A stretch of 64,000 nt of DNA from Phytophthora hibernalis. Its lineage: Eukaryota; Oomycota; Peronosporomycetes; Peronosporales; Peronosporaceae. The notes beneath the pieces are model-generated. The model saw only the letters and a program-made list of their open reading frames with translations, was not told the origin of the DNA and made no database searches. The stretch is taken from assembly GCA_012656075.1 (NCBI GenBank), contig JAAKBF010000094.1, forward strand, positions 1 through 64,000, given 5' to 3'. A program made the position numbers and the translations under genes. Shown piece by piece: positions 43,721 to 54,438 of the stretch (position 1 is the stretch's first letter; each line of letters opens with the position of its first letter).

Positions 43721-45158
43721 GAGAAATCGTCGCTGGACGGCAAGCCCGACGGTTTGAAATATCCGCTAAAAGTCTGACATTTTCACGACTTTGCTCTTCA
43801 ATAACACCAATGAACTGCGTGACATTTGGGTGTGCGAAGGAAAATGCCTCATTAAGCGATATGTTGTAGCGCTCGAGGGGGTTGTTCGTTCGGTTCACTA
43901 AATCTTGACGAGGACCAGACACATTCCACCACTCCGGCTTGAATTTCTTGATCCACGTTCTTTCAAAAAAATCCAAAATCGCTTCCAGTTCTCCTTTGAA
44001 TAGGAAATTCCAGCTGCCAGACAGTCGTGCTTCAACCAAGATCGAACATCACGCTTCCCCTATCAGAGCGCGGGGTCACTGTCAGTCTGTCGAAGTAGCC
44101 CTCCCCATTGCTAGGAATACTTCTTCTTCCAAAATTTGAAGTTTCGGCATTTTTCGTCGAATTGTTTGCTTGAAGTGAAAAAGGCAGCCAATGATGCGGG
44201 TATCAGGAAACTGATTCTTGATAGCCTTGATCATTGCATACTCGAAATCGCAGGCAACGTGAGCTAGCTTGAGTTTTCTCTTGGTTGCAACGAACACGAA
44301 GTGCAGCAAATGCTCGTAGACATCTGTAGTCTTTGCCCGTCGTTAGCACATAAAACACGGGCAAGTACAGGTCGGAAATGTTGTCAAACATCATGATGAT
44401 CACAAGCTGGTAGAACTGCTCCGGTACACATCTGTACGTGGCATCAAAGATAGGAGAGGTTTGTTGCTGCCTCATTCGATCGACAAGCTGAGGATGCGCC
44501 CACCCGATAACTCGATGCAAAACCTCGCCTTCATAGTAGGCGAAGTGGAACTGAAAGCATTTCAGGCATGGGTTGTTTCGAACGTCGCAAAGTGGCTCAC
44601 TCTCGATACGGCCGTATATTCACGTCCAAAATGGGTTGTTCTCGTGCGATAAAGCCGACCCAAAATCTGCTTTTTGGAAGCACTCTGAACAATCAAAGCG
44701 TCATTGTTGTAGAGCTTGTCGCGAATAATGCGCCAAATTTCCTGAAGGGTGAGCGTAACGTCAGCCAACCCAATTTCATCAGTTGACAACAGCATCTGGT
44801 CTTTCCAGTTGACGACAGTTGAGCTTGAACTTATCGGGCGCCGGACGTCAGAAGCACAATCAGGCTGATGTTCACCTGACACATTGGTTCCAGTATCCGT
44901 CACAAAAAGCTTGGCCTTGCAATCCGTCCCTCTGTAGACACTGCACCGATAGTTCGTGGAAGAAGCCCCGGTGTAGTAGCATGCGTAGGAATACCCTTGA
45001 TAAGTCATGGACTTGTTCCTCAGGGACGCGTTGGTTGGCTGTTCGACTTGAACGTCTGGAGGTTGAAGTTCACCTCCGCTCAAACGACGGTGATCTCCTT
45101 TTTCTTCTCCCTCTGCAACGTGTCGACTCGAGGATAATCGTCTCATTGGAGACATCAC
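43710..45158 (-). pseudogene. MULE transposase (FLYWCH head and DDE core), frameshifted
   Basis: Start MSPMRRLSSSRHVAEGEEKG near 45155. A FLYWCH-like zinc module (YSYACYYTGASSTNYRCSVY, GEHQPDC) spans about 45010-44870. Helical LTLQEIWRIIRDKLYNNDAL follows, then the core HRVIGWAHPQLVDRM and SPIFDATYRCVPEQFY (first Asp kept, about 44460-44415), and LPVFYVLTTGKD. In a second frame come HVACDFEYAMIKAIKNQFPD (second Asp, about 44260-44205) and GCLFHFKQTIRRKM. The end reads LVNRTNNPLERYNISLNEAF. Frame changes occur near 44560, 44320 and 44090. It catalysed movement of the surrounding TIR element. Confidence 0.85.
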
Positions 45159-45738
45159 TCCAATCCGATCCGTCGTTGCAGAAATCGATCGGAGGAAGGT
45201 TGGTAGCCATTGTTGCTGAAGGTTGGAGGAGTAGAGGTCGTGAGCTTGATGCTTGCGAGGTAAGAAGGCAATTTAAAAGTGAGTATATTTGCGTTTGAGC
45301 AAGATATGTTGTGTTCTCTCCTCCTTATAGCTAGTTATGGGCTGTCGTTACAATCACTTCGCTCGTCCTACGATCGATACTACGCTGATCATGACATTGC
45401 TCGTAACGTCGTGTGTCCTTCCTCGTCAATCATTGAATTCCTTGTAGTTTCGTGTGGCGATCCCCGAGATCGGTGATAGCAAATAGCCGCAACCGAGCAA
45501 ATCCGGGGTAATTTTGCTATATGAATGGCATGCTTTCGCGCGCATTTTAAAAAGAAGGTTTGACCACGTTATAGCCTATCATACTGTATATAATTGATTT
45601 TAAGGTTAAACTCCTTACCCTTTTATCATGATCAATTTGACCCATGTCAAATTTGACCCGCCTGTTGACCCAGATAAATGTGTTGACCCATTTTGAACTT
45701 GACCGAATTTGACCCAAAAATTGATATCCGCCGGCTTG

Positions 45739-46358
45739 TACAGACAACAACGGAAAAATACGCCAGCACTGACCAGTATCATCCATAGTAACCCGGAGCC
45801 TACCAAAAATACGCCAATCGAAAAGAAAATAGCTGATTGGTCAAAAGTAACGCCCGAGTCCTAGAAAAGGGTCGATATTGTATAAAAAGACGGCCAATCA
45901 TGTACAGAAATCTGCATCGATAAGCAGTGCTTGATTTGTATATAGTTAGGAAGGTATATTTTGTTTAAGTCAAAATATGCAAACGATTTGTATACTGCAC
46001 CAAATTATCTTCCATATGATTTTCAAGGCTATAGATTTTTGGCAATTTCTTTTGACAAAGATTACTGCACGGCGCCAAACTGCTAAGGGATTGCCTTCCG
46101 GCGTACAGTATTCTCAGAAATTCAAATGAGCGTATTCCGGCGATGCCCCCAAACATCTAGAGAAAAGTCTTGACCAGCTTTCTCGTTTGTAAATGCTCGC
46201 GGGGCGGCAATCCAGTAATTTGTTTTGTTGGTTACAAGAGCGAGTATAGGACGACATGATTGGCTATAATTCAGCTGTTCTTTTATATCGGACCAGAAGT
46301 CTGGATTTGTCGCATGGCGTATTTTTAAGTAGAGTGTATTTTTCCGTTGTTGTCTGTA
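45739..46358. mobile_element. pogo-like MITE
   Basis: 620 bp with exact 23-bp inverted ends (TACAGACAACAACGGAAAAA... at 45739-45761 and its complement at 46336-46358). The terminal TA fits a TA target duplication. AAAAATACGCC-type subterminal repeats recur (near 45755, 45804 and, inverted, 46315). The end is related to the one beyond the pogo transposase relic at 3158-3172, so that family may have mobilised it. No coding. Confidence 0.8.
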
Positions 46359-46635
46359 GCTGCGAGTGGTGTGCCTAAATCGCGAGGTTGATTAGTATCA
46401 TTTGGTTTGACTCCGTCTCAATTTAATATGATCTGTATTTATATAATAATACATGTATTAATACTAATGAAGCATTGGTCCAATCTTTTCCTGACGTTTG
46501 GCAAGAACCTTGTTTCAAACTTTGATTCACACAAATCATCATTTCATCAAGCGACATCACAGATGAACTAAGGGCAACATGTAACCTTCAGATAAACTCA
46601 GCAGATTTTTACCAACTGGATTCCACCATCACTAC
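46359..46635. other. Intergenic, no gene seen
   Basis: AT-rich 3' flank of the membrane-protein gene. No repeat pairing noted. Confidence 0.4.
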
Positions 46636-47608
46636 CTACGCCTCGTAGCTGGCATACCACTTACGCAACGGTAACGGCACTAGAAAGTTCAAGCGGCTCG
46701 GCGTACGGGGTTCATTCGGTGCAGGCTGTGGGCATCCAGAAGCTGCCTTGAAAACCTCCTCAAGATCCGTCTTTAGGAGCTGTTCTCCGACCGCAGGGAT
46801 ACAGACGTGCAATCCAAACTCGTCATCCTCACTTGCAATCGACCAGCACTTCACGTCTCCAGCATCACTTGAGCCTTCATTCACGTCCTTCGACACCATG
46901 TAGTTGGCTCCATTGAACGCAATAGTCACTTTGAGTTTGTCGTTATAGTCGTCGGACGTCCAGTTTGCTGTCGATACAACCAAGTCGAGCTCATAAAATG
47001 GCAGACTGCGGTTTGCACTCAAACACCCACTCGAGGCGACGCTATCTCCGTAGCTCAATTGCGTCTCCGTCCACTGGTAGCCGCTTCCATTCGTCAAAAC
47101 CACAAATTTCCGGCTCGGCATCACCAGGCCCGAATCAACAGCCACCATCGCATCAAAGGGGCCGATGTTTCACTTCCATTCCGGGAAACACCACGCCCGA
47201 AAAACTCATGTTGGTGCTGCGACCTTCGACAAGGAGCTCGCTTGCATTGCGTATCTGATTCAGCCATCTCGCCAACTTCTTCTGGGGTGCACTAAGGCGT
47301 TCACTATTCGCCAAAGCTGAATGCACCGTCGAAAAGGAGGAATCCCTTTCACCAACATCGGCAACGAGTCCGTAGCTGGAGTCGTCGCGATCGAGCGCGA
47401 GCACAAGCCCAACAGCAATCAAGACCAAGCCTAGCAGAAGCACTAAAAGTGACCAAGGCCATTGGTTGCGAGGTGGTCGTTTCTCCGGAGATGCCCGCGC
47501 TGCATCGTCCTGGTCGTACGACGAGTCGAGCGACACCGTGCTCGGTGGCTCCAATCGCTTCTGTTCGAGGTTGTCGCTCTCACCCTCCATCTTGGTAAAT
47601 GACAGCAA
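46636..47608 (-). CDS. Single-pass membrane glycoprotein-like protein A (one frameshift)
   Basis: The N-terminal cytoplasmic-type region (MEGESDNLEQKRLEPPSTVS at 47590) is followed by one strong TM helix, WSLLVLLLGLVLIAVGLVLA (about 47460-47400). The outer domain has N-x-S/T sites (NASELL, NMSFSG, NGSGYQ, NRSLPF, NWTSDD). The first frame stops at 47153. The second (from about 47160 to 46636) continues the same protein if one C of the CCCC run (47159-47162, G on the plus strand) is skipped. This is one base from intact, so it is either a sequencing error or a young pseudogene. It resembles the next gene in topology and spacing of motifs (VFVLTNHRGYRL versus FVVLTNGSGYQW). No known family. Confidence 0.6.
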
Positions 47609-47954
47609 AGTGGACGAGGCTCAACGCGACCAAGTCTCACGGAGAAAGCTCGACACACCGCAGCTTCCCAGGCAGGGCAGGACAGCCCAGCTGCCATATC
47701 TCAGCACTACATGTAGCTGTTGTTCAAAAGATGCATGTGCTAGTTAACTACTTCTAGAAGATACATAGTTTTTCGTCGCGAGGTCGTCCATGAATGTCAA
47801 GGCTAAAGTTGTCGATGACAGGCAAGAAGATGGACGACTAACGCATCAAAGTTGACTACAGTACATGTACTTCATGTTTGTCAACGCGTCCATCTCGGCC
47901 AGACCACGTTGAAGCTTCACGTAGGATCTGCGTCACTTGCGCTTGTTTGTCTTG
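47609..47954. other. Spacer between the two membrane-protein genes
   Basis: No supported gene. This is the 5' side of gene A and the 3' side of gene B, both transcribed on the minus strand. Confidence 0.4.
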
Positions 47955-48785
47955 TCACGAACCCTCCCGCTTCTTGCAAGCCAGGATGTGTGGACCGGGG
48001 CAGTGCATCGACTGGTTCGAGCAGGATTCACCCGAAGTCATTGGGGCCTCGAGAAACTCGCAGTGCTCGAGCTTTTCAAACGGTTGGTTGGCGTCCGCTG
48101 TCGTGTCCGAAAGCACCTTGACAGTCAGCGCCGACTGCTTCCCATGAATCACCAGCACGGGGTCCTGGTGCTGCTCACCGCTTGACGGGAGATTTGACAT
48201 TGGAGGCGGGTGTTGGTCCTCCTTCAGTCTCGAGCGAAGCCAATCCTCCGCGCACACGGCGAACGGCGTATCGTAGAAGGTGAACTGCAGCGGCTTGCAA
48301 TTCACGCTGAACTCCGAGTAAGCCACCGGTCGGAATGCGCTGTGCACGGTATCCGCTAAAGTATGCAGCGGCGGGACGTCCAGCGTCGTTAAACACGTCA
48401 CGTTCGCGCTGCTTGTGCGCAGGCGATAACCTCGGTGGTTCGTCAGTACGAACACGTCGCTCGAATTCGTAGACGAAACCTCCATTCGGCCGTCAAAGTG
48501 AAGCCTGTGCAAGCACTCGGAGAATCTAGGATGCAGTTGCCCGGTCACGTTTAGTAGATCAGCACTTCCATTCGTCTGCATCGTGAGATTGAACTCGATT
48601 GTCGAAGCGTTCTCCAGTGCGAGGAAGACTGCTTTGGCTTGGCTGTGGGCAGTCGACTCGGAAGTTACAGCTACCCAGAGACACATTACCACGTTGATAA
48701 GCACGAACAATGTCATGCCGAGACAGACACAGTCATGACCCGTCCAGCGAGGTTGCTTGGCAGCAGAGGCCAGGGCCGCCTCCAT
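47955..48785 (-). CDS. Single-pass membrane glycoprotein-like protein B
   Basis: Intact open frame. The likely start is MEAALASAAKQPRWTGHD (ATG at 48785), because the upstream extension to 48866 is less protein-like. A TM helix VCLGMTLFVLINVVMCLWVA is at about residues 19-38. The extracytoplasmic part has N-glycosylation sites (NASTIE, NLTMQT, NGSADL, NVTGQL, NSSDVF, NVTCLT) and several Cys (NVTCLTTL, VNCKPLQ, AVCAEDW). It is a tandem paralogue in architecture of protein A. Secreted or surface display is inferred from topology. No catalytic motif and no family name. Confidence 0.6.
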   Translation of the reverse strand: MEAALASAAKQPRWTGHDCVCLGMTLFVLINVVMCLWVAVTSESTAHSQAKAVFLALENASTIEFNLTMQTNGSADLLNVTGQLHPRFSECLHRLHFDGRMEVSSTNSSDVFVLTNHRGYRLRTSSANVTCLTTLDVPPLHTLADTVHSAFRPVAYSEFSVNCKPLQFTFYDTPFAVCAEDWLRSRLKEDQHPPPMSNLPSSGEQHQDPVLVIHGKQSALTVKVLSDTTADANQPFEKLEHCEFLEAPMTSGESCSNQSMHCPGPHILACKKREGS

Positions 48786-48965
48786 CGTCAATAGACAAAC
48801 ACAACTGTCGAGCAAAGACTCTTTTCGCAATGTACAGCTCTCCCTAATATTATCAACCTCACACACAACTACAACTCATAAAATAACCAGCAAACGGGAT
48901 CACCGCAGGCTCTGGGACTAGTCTGCGAGATCCCGTTGCCCTCCACCCGTCCCACGCCTGAACTC

Positions 48966-50563
48966 TTAGCCGAGGGTAATCAATGGCCCCACAACCAGGT
49001 TCTCCCAGCGCAGCGCTAGTACCAACACTTCTCGCATCCAGAAGGCGGCGTCAGCCTGCGTGGCTGAGCCTAGGGATCCTCCGTACTCTACCTCAAAGCC
49101 TCGGATCCGCTGGCCCTCCACCTCTGGCAGCGTCGTAAACTTCCACCAGATGAAGGCCTTGGACCAGATGACGCACTGGGACGGCACTGTGGTGGCACTG
49201 CTTGACATGAGGTGCAGGTCATCCGCGTCCTCGGGGTTCATATCCCGAATGCACACGAGGTGTCCGTCGGGCGTCTTGGTGCGGAAGAGCAGGTAGATGG
49301 TGTGGTGAACCCACCCGTCGATCGTGTGCTTGATCTTGCGGCGCACGACCACCACGTCGTTCTCGAAGCGCTGCAGCACCTCCACCTTGACCTCGAGGCT
49401 GTGGCCGAAGTAGCGCGTCACCTGGTCCTGCACGGCGCGCATCTCCCAGCTGCGCGCCGCCAGGTCCTCGCTACAGTCTTTGGCGAACGTCTTGTGGAAC
49501 ATGAAGTTGACGTTGTTGCTCACAAGCTTGCGCTTCTCTCGCCAGCCGCAGATCTCGAGGCCGCTCGAGACAAAGTCCTCGCTGGTAGAGAAGGCTTCGA
49601 TTTCAAGGAACGAGTCGCGCATGATGCGGAGACACGTGGCCTCTTCCATGGGACGCCACGAGCGCGGCGCCTGCAGGTCAAAGAGCTCCTCGGCGACCGA
49701 GTCGGACGTCGTTTCCCGCTGTAAAACCATACATTCCAACACAAAAGTTAGATCTTTCTCCGTCGCAATGACTGCGACGTCACGTACGTGGTCGTACTCG
49801 AGCTGCAGCATCGAGTGGAAGAAGCGGTGGTCGTCCAGCGCCTTGCGCAGGCTGAAATTGTGGTTGGTGAGGTGCGTGGCCTCCAGCGTCAGGTCCGAGA
49901 TGCTCTGGTGCAGCGGACTCTCGGTCTTGATGCTGCCGTCGCACAGACTCCGGATGCGGCTCTCCATGGCCGCCACCGTCTCCTTCATCGTCATCATCGT
50001 GTGCTACGCAATGTTAAAAGAGTCACAGAATAAGAAAACGTTCAATACTGCTGACTCAGCACAGACACCGGGATCGCGTGTCTCACCTCTCGCTTGTGTC
50101 GACTGCGGCGCTCGTAGCTGCGCAGTCGTGCCTTGGCCTCGGACGGCGGTGCGCGCTTGGGTTTCCTGTCCGGCATCTTCTTGGGTGACGGTTTGCGGCC
50201 GCGTCGCTTCTTCTCGGGCGGCAGCGGCGCCACGGCCGACGACGCGAACAGCGCGTCCGCCTCCGTCATCATGGTCAGCACCTCGTCGGGTCCGCTCTCC
50301 GACTGCTCGCCACTCACGCGGTCGTCGGCCATGGGCTCGTCCTGCTGCTGCGGCGTCGGCGGCTCGCTGAGCGCGGCGCTCCAGAGCGAGTCCACGTCCT
50401 CGTCCTCAGACATGTCGGCCGGCAGCATGATGGCCATGACGGCGGCGTCCGCATCTTGCTGCAGCTCTAGCTGCTCCAGGTCGCCCAGCTCCTCGTCGCT
50501 CAGCATGAGGCCGCGCAGCTCGTCGGCTGAGGGCTGGCGCAGCGCCTGCATCAAGTCCAGCAT
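48966..50563 (-). CDS. M96/bZIP-START-like nuclear protein, two exons
   Basis: Exon 1 is 50563-50087 and exon 2 is 50003-48966, joined by an 83-bp GT-AG intron (50086-50004) in phase 0, giving about 504 residues with no stop. The N-terminus is acidic and low in complexity (LMLSDEELGDLEQLELQQDA). A basic stretch (KKRRGRKPSPKKMPDRKPKR) and SEAKARLRSYERRSRHKRE, at the splice, look like a degenerate bZIP basic region. A short helical zipper follows (TVAAMESRIRSL). The C-terminal about 250 residues resemble the START-like region of oomycete M96 mating-specific proteins (FMFHKTFAKDCSEDLAARSW, SKAFIWWKFTTLPEVEGQRI). ATG 50563 was preferred to 50686 because the extra head is not protein-like. This is the clearest intact host gene. 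A role in transcription is inference. Confidence 0.75.
50004..50086 (-). other. Intron of the M96/START-like gene
   Basis: On the minus strand it begins GTGAGACACG and ends ATTGCGTAG. Removal joins CGAGAG to CACACGATG in frame (..HKRE-HTMM..). Length 83 bp, typical of oomycetes. Confidence 0.8.
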
Positions 50564-52559
50564 GGTACCTACGAAGCTTACGGTACGGTATGAAGCGAGA
50601 CGTGACTCGCAACGAGCGAAAACGATACTGAGCGGGAGCCCGACGAGCTGGGACAGCTGGGGCGAGAGGGGGTGCCGATTTTTCACTTGCGTCCAGTATG
50701 TCGCCTTCTTCCGCCCAAGTTCAACGTCTAAAATTAGCGGCTCCTGTTACGCCTCGACGGGCGCAGGTGCGCTCAAGGCGCGAGGAAAACTGTATCAGAC
50801 ACATGGTTCAAACGCCAGACTGTGTGAAAACTGCCGCCGCGCGATGGGGAGAAACTACTGCTGGCGGGGCAGCTTGTGCCGGTGCGGCAGCGAGCTCTTC
50901 ACCGCGTTTCGACGGTCTGGACGGTACACTGTACCAGTTGGTCCGCTTGGCGTCACCGTGAAGAAAAGAAAGGCGGGCGCCCGTCTTCCCACGCTGACGC
51001 GCCTGTCTATTATAGTGTGGTGCACCTCAGTTGCTCGAATCTAGCGTGCCGGATACCAATCACTGATTGAATCAGTGCCAAAACCTTGTCCAAAAATCGG
51101 ACGCACACACCAAGCTCGCCTAGGCTAGTCGCGTCGAAATTCAAGCCGCGTATCTTTGACACGCCAATGCGATTTCATGCGCGCAGATCGACCGGCTGGC
51201 AACGCTGTTTGACGTTTGTTTCGCACGAGAATCGAGGCCGCAAGCAGATGCCGAGGCTCTTCAACGTGCGCGGGCGGGTTGTTAAAGACATTGCGTTTCC
51301 AAGAGCGTTGGCTACCACGATGATTAACTCGCGCAAAGCTGCTGGCAAGACTCACTCTGGTGTCGAAGCACCGGTAGCGTGCGAGTCTCGGCAACAACCG
51401 GTGTACGACAATTGCGTGCATGTTCAGAGCTGCAATTTGCGGCGTTTGTCGACGAACGTGACTGTCACGGTGCTACCATTCCCTTCGCTTGCTGACAAAG
51501 CGATCACAGTGCCCGCACGGTGCGGTTCTTAAGCTCGGTATCGGGCACCGGCTCCGTGAGCACTACATTATATTTTACACGTAGCGGCGGCATTCCTCGA
51601 AATTCGAGTCGCAAACTTGGCAAACTTGAAATGCGCGACCTTCGGGTTTCGGAATATGGATCCCTGATTACTGCTTACTCAAATCAAGTGAGATGATGTC
51701 ATCTTCAATGTGGCCCGTCTGCGTCTCTCGGACTGGATGGGTGCATTAGTCGTCCAAATCCTGGCATTTTATACGGATAAGTAAAATAATGTAAACGCTA
51801 ATTTTGGTGTGCTTTCTCATGATCCGATAATAATCTTCAGTCTATACTCAAGTCGGGAGCTACAGCCACTGGGTGCTTTTGCGCGTTTCCGACGGTCTTG
51901 TGAGGTTTAACAAGCACGGACGCCGACATTTAACAGTCAGGTTTCGTTCGCAAGGGGCGACTCGCCAATCCGTTACACTAGCGCACCGTTGCAGCAATTA
52001 CGCCACTGAACGTGCAACGCTCTTCGATGCTGCAACTTGCAGCATCGCCTGCAAGTGCACCCGAGCGACCTGAGCGACGTCGGCGCTGTCACCCGTTCCG
52101 GTTCGCCGCTACGGTCATCCTGAGGCGTCACCCAGAGTCTCTATCAGTTGAAGTCCAGGTAGTAGACAAACATTCCCATTCCTTGTCCACCTTGTCTTTG
52201 AGCAGCAGGACACTGGCGGTGGCTTGGCATGCGAAACTGAAGTTTTATCAAATGAAAAATCTTTGCTGGGCAACTATTTTCTTTGATCCGTGTACGACAA
52301 CTCTTCGCCGCTGCGCTGAACCTGCACAATGATCATTGATCAGATGCCTTGAGGAAGCAAGTTCAAGAAGCCGACGTTCCTAGCAAGCACCACCACTCAA
52401 GACTCGAACGACTTTCAACAATTGGCTCGATTTACGATGAGAACGTGAGGCGAAATGGCGAGCTACCAACGGCCTTGGTAGTGAGCTGAACTGAACGAAG
52501 CTGGTGCGATCAAGAGGCTTATGCTGTGCTAAGTTACCAGGTTTGACAGAGGTTATCAT
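50564..52559. other. Long intergenic stretch, no supported gene
   Basis: Includes the 5' flank of the M96-like gene. Open frames such as 51086-51532 (plus) have an unremarkable composition, no domain and no paralogue here, so they are not called. I see no repeats with matches elsewhere in the window. Confidence 0.4.
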
Positions 52560-52635
52560 AATTATCAGGTTGCGTACACGTTCACCACTCCGACCGACAA
52601 CTCGGAGTGGTGAACGTGTACGCAACCTGATAATT
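52560..52635. repeat. Perfect 34-bp inverted repeat (hairpin) with 8-nt loop
   Basis: Arms 52560-52593 and 52602-52635 are exact reverse complements, starting AATTATCAGGTTGCGTACAC. The loop is CCGACAAC. It resembles the hairpin at 4082-4144 in arm length and loop size but not in sequence. The right arm is partly similar to 55489-55520 in the Harbinger element (TGCAACCTGATTATTCAGC). Confidence 0.95.
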
Positions 52636-52781
52636 TAGCCAATGGGAGAATTCATTGTACAGGTTTCAACACGTGCCGCTACATGTACCGGTATATCTCG
52701 TGTACAATGCTATATCGGTGTGGACAGAGTCCACTTAATTCCTTGTTTGATTTGCTGTTCGTTTTTCCCGCGAAACAAAAA

Positions 52782-53928
52782 CATGGCGCGAACGTTGATT
52801 GAACGGATGGCACTTCTTATTTGTCCGCCTACCGGTAGCTCTTCGCTTGTGTCGACGATGGACGCTGCGCCGCGCGAGATCCGATGGCTCAGGCGCATCA
52901 TGACGGAGCTGGGAGATGACCACAAGGCTGCGAATACGGAAGAGTCCGCCACCAACCAGCAAGAGGCCCTGGGCGCTGCAGTCCGCCCGTTGACGCACGT
53001 GAAAGCGGACGAGGACGACGATAGCGAAATCGACCGACTGCTGCATCGAGCGATGATGTTGCTGCGGAGTAGAGCGAGCAATAACCAACTTAGTACCGCC
53101 TCTGTGCTAAGCAATACATGTAGCGACGAGGAGGAAGACGGAGATGACGAACTGGATCAACTGCTTCAGCGAGCGTTGAAGCTTCTGCGCGAGCAGGTGG
53201 CCAAGAACAAGCTACGCGGTTCTACATGTAGTAACGAGAAGGAGATGGAATTAATGACAGTAGTGCCAGAACAGGAAGGGAAGACGACGAGCTGGACCGG
53301 TTACTACGCCGCGCGATGGTGCTTTTCGCTGAACGCCGCCAGCGGTCTGACGGTCGCGACAATGCTGCAACTGTAGAACTGGATGTGGTGTGGCTGAAGA
53401 CGCTGCAATCGGTAGCATCTCCCGGATCGCCTGGATTGACTGACGGTGAGGAGGGAGAGGACGACGAGCTGGACGAACTGCTGTGGCACTCCTGCGGCGG
53501 CGTGTACGAGGCAATCAGCAGACTATCGATGATACAGCTTCCGTCTTGGAGAAGGAGGCGAGTCCAATGGACTGGAGGAAGACGTTGCATCTGAATATGG
53601 TGCAGCAAACACTACGTTTACATTAGAAGCAACCCAATCTTCTGCTGCGTCGGTTCCTGCAGTGGAGCAACCTGCACGCTGCGTCATCCCAGCCGAAGAT
53701 ATTGCATGTGAACAGCCACAAGTGACCGGCAACGAGCCCGAACTACAGACACTTCGGGCAAACAACGCGAAGCTCGTGGCTGAGAACGCAGACTTGCGTC
53801 AGCAGCTTCAGAACAACAGCAATAGCGACGCGAGGCTCGTGCTGCTGCTCCAGGAGCAGGTGCAGCGTCTGCAGCAGCGCGAGCTCCAGCTCATGCGAGA
53901 GCTGGCCCGATGCAGCCCAACGACTTGA
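52782..53928 (+). CDS. Acidic amphipathic-repeat protein with C-terminal coiled coil (two frameshifts)
   Basis: Start MARTLIERMALLICPPTG at 52782 (or M at 52858). Four related units follow: DDSEIDRLLHRAMMLLRSRA (about 53020), DDELDQLLQRALKLLREQVA (about 53145), DDELDRLLRRAMVLF (about 53288) and DDELDELLWHS (about 53461). They are acidic caps followed by Leu-rich helices spaced 40-60 residues apart. Frame breaks occur at a GGG run near 53272 and near 53565. The last part reads SNGLEEDVASEYGAANTT and ends with a Leu/Gln-rich zipper (ELQTLRANNAKLVAENADLR, LQEQVQRLQQRELQLMRELA) to the stop at 53928. A nuclear or scaffold role is possible. Family unknown. Confidence 0.55.
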
Positions 53929-54438
53929 TTTTTGGCTCCAACGTTTGAGGGCTCAATCGTCCCGCGACCAAGAGATCCCAAGTGCCGGCGGCAGGAGCTC
54001 AAACAGCCGCTCACCAAGGACTGCGCACCCTGTCGGGGCAGCTGAAAGAGCCTAAAGTGGCAGCTGCTGCGCGAGACAGAGGCCGAGTTCAGCGCGAGAC
54101 CCTGGTCCAGCGGAAACCCGAGCTCTTGATGGAGGAGACAAGCCGCGGCGTCATACATCGGGCGTTGTCTTCTTCTCGCTGCTCGAGGACAAAGAGGCCT
54201 AGGACAGTACGAGGTGGAGGACCGCAAAAGAAAAAGGGAACCAAGAAGCGCGCGCAGCCTCACGATGCTGGCCAAACTGGGCTTCGACTCCTTGACGCTG
54301 GGCAGCGCTCGTGTTGCGGGTCCATTTTGAAAAGTAAAACGCGTTTTTCAGCGGATGCTACTTCGTGCTATGATTTGATTGGTAGGTCGACTTCAACTTG
54401 AATTTGTCGAGAAATCAGCACAACTTACAAGGCCGAGC
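53929..54438. other. Region downstream of the repeat protein, possible fragment
   Basis: A plus-strand frame 53982-54401 and an alternative frame (RRQELKQPLTKDCAPC, LTMLAKLGFDSLTLGSARV) read partly like protein, but stops and frame changes prevent a call. Confidence 0.25.

Larger units (their letters stand above)
43472..45719 (-). mobile_element. Mutator-like element with 40-bp terminal inverted repeats
   Basis: Left TIR 43472-43511 (TTTTGGGTCAAATTCGGTCA...) and right TIR 45680-45719 are inverted copies with one mismatch in 40. The intervening 2.2 kb carries a MULE transposase on the minus strand. Inside each end are extra GGGTCAA/TTGACCC heptamers, and next to the left end lies the repeat shared with 4243-4333. 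A matching 9-bp target duplication is not visible. Confidence 0.85.

Noticed and set aside
47878..48147. Plus-strand ORFs opposite membrane protein B
   Set aside because: Antisense shadows of the glycoprotein-like frame.
49480..50370. 296-residue plus-strand ORF opposite the M96/START-like gene
   Set aside because: GC-rich antisense shadow of an intact spliced gene. No domain.
51086..51532. 148-residue plus-strand ORF as a host gene
   Set aside because: No recognisable domain, biased composition or paralogue, so support is insufficient.
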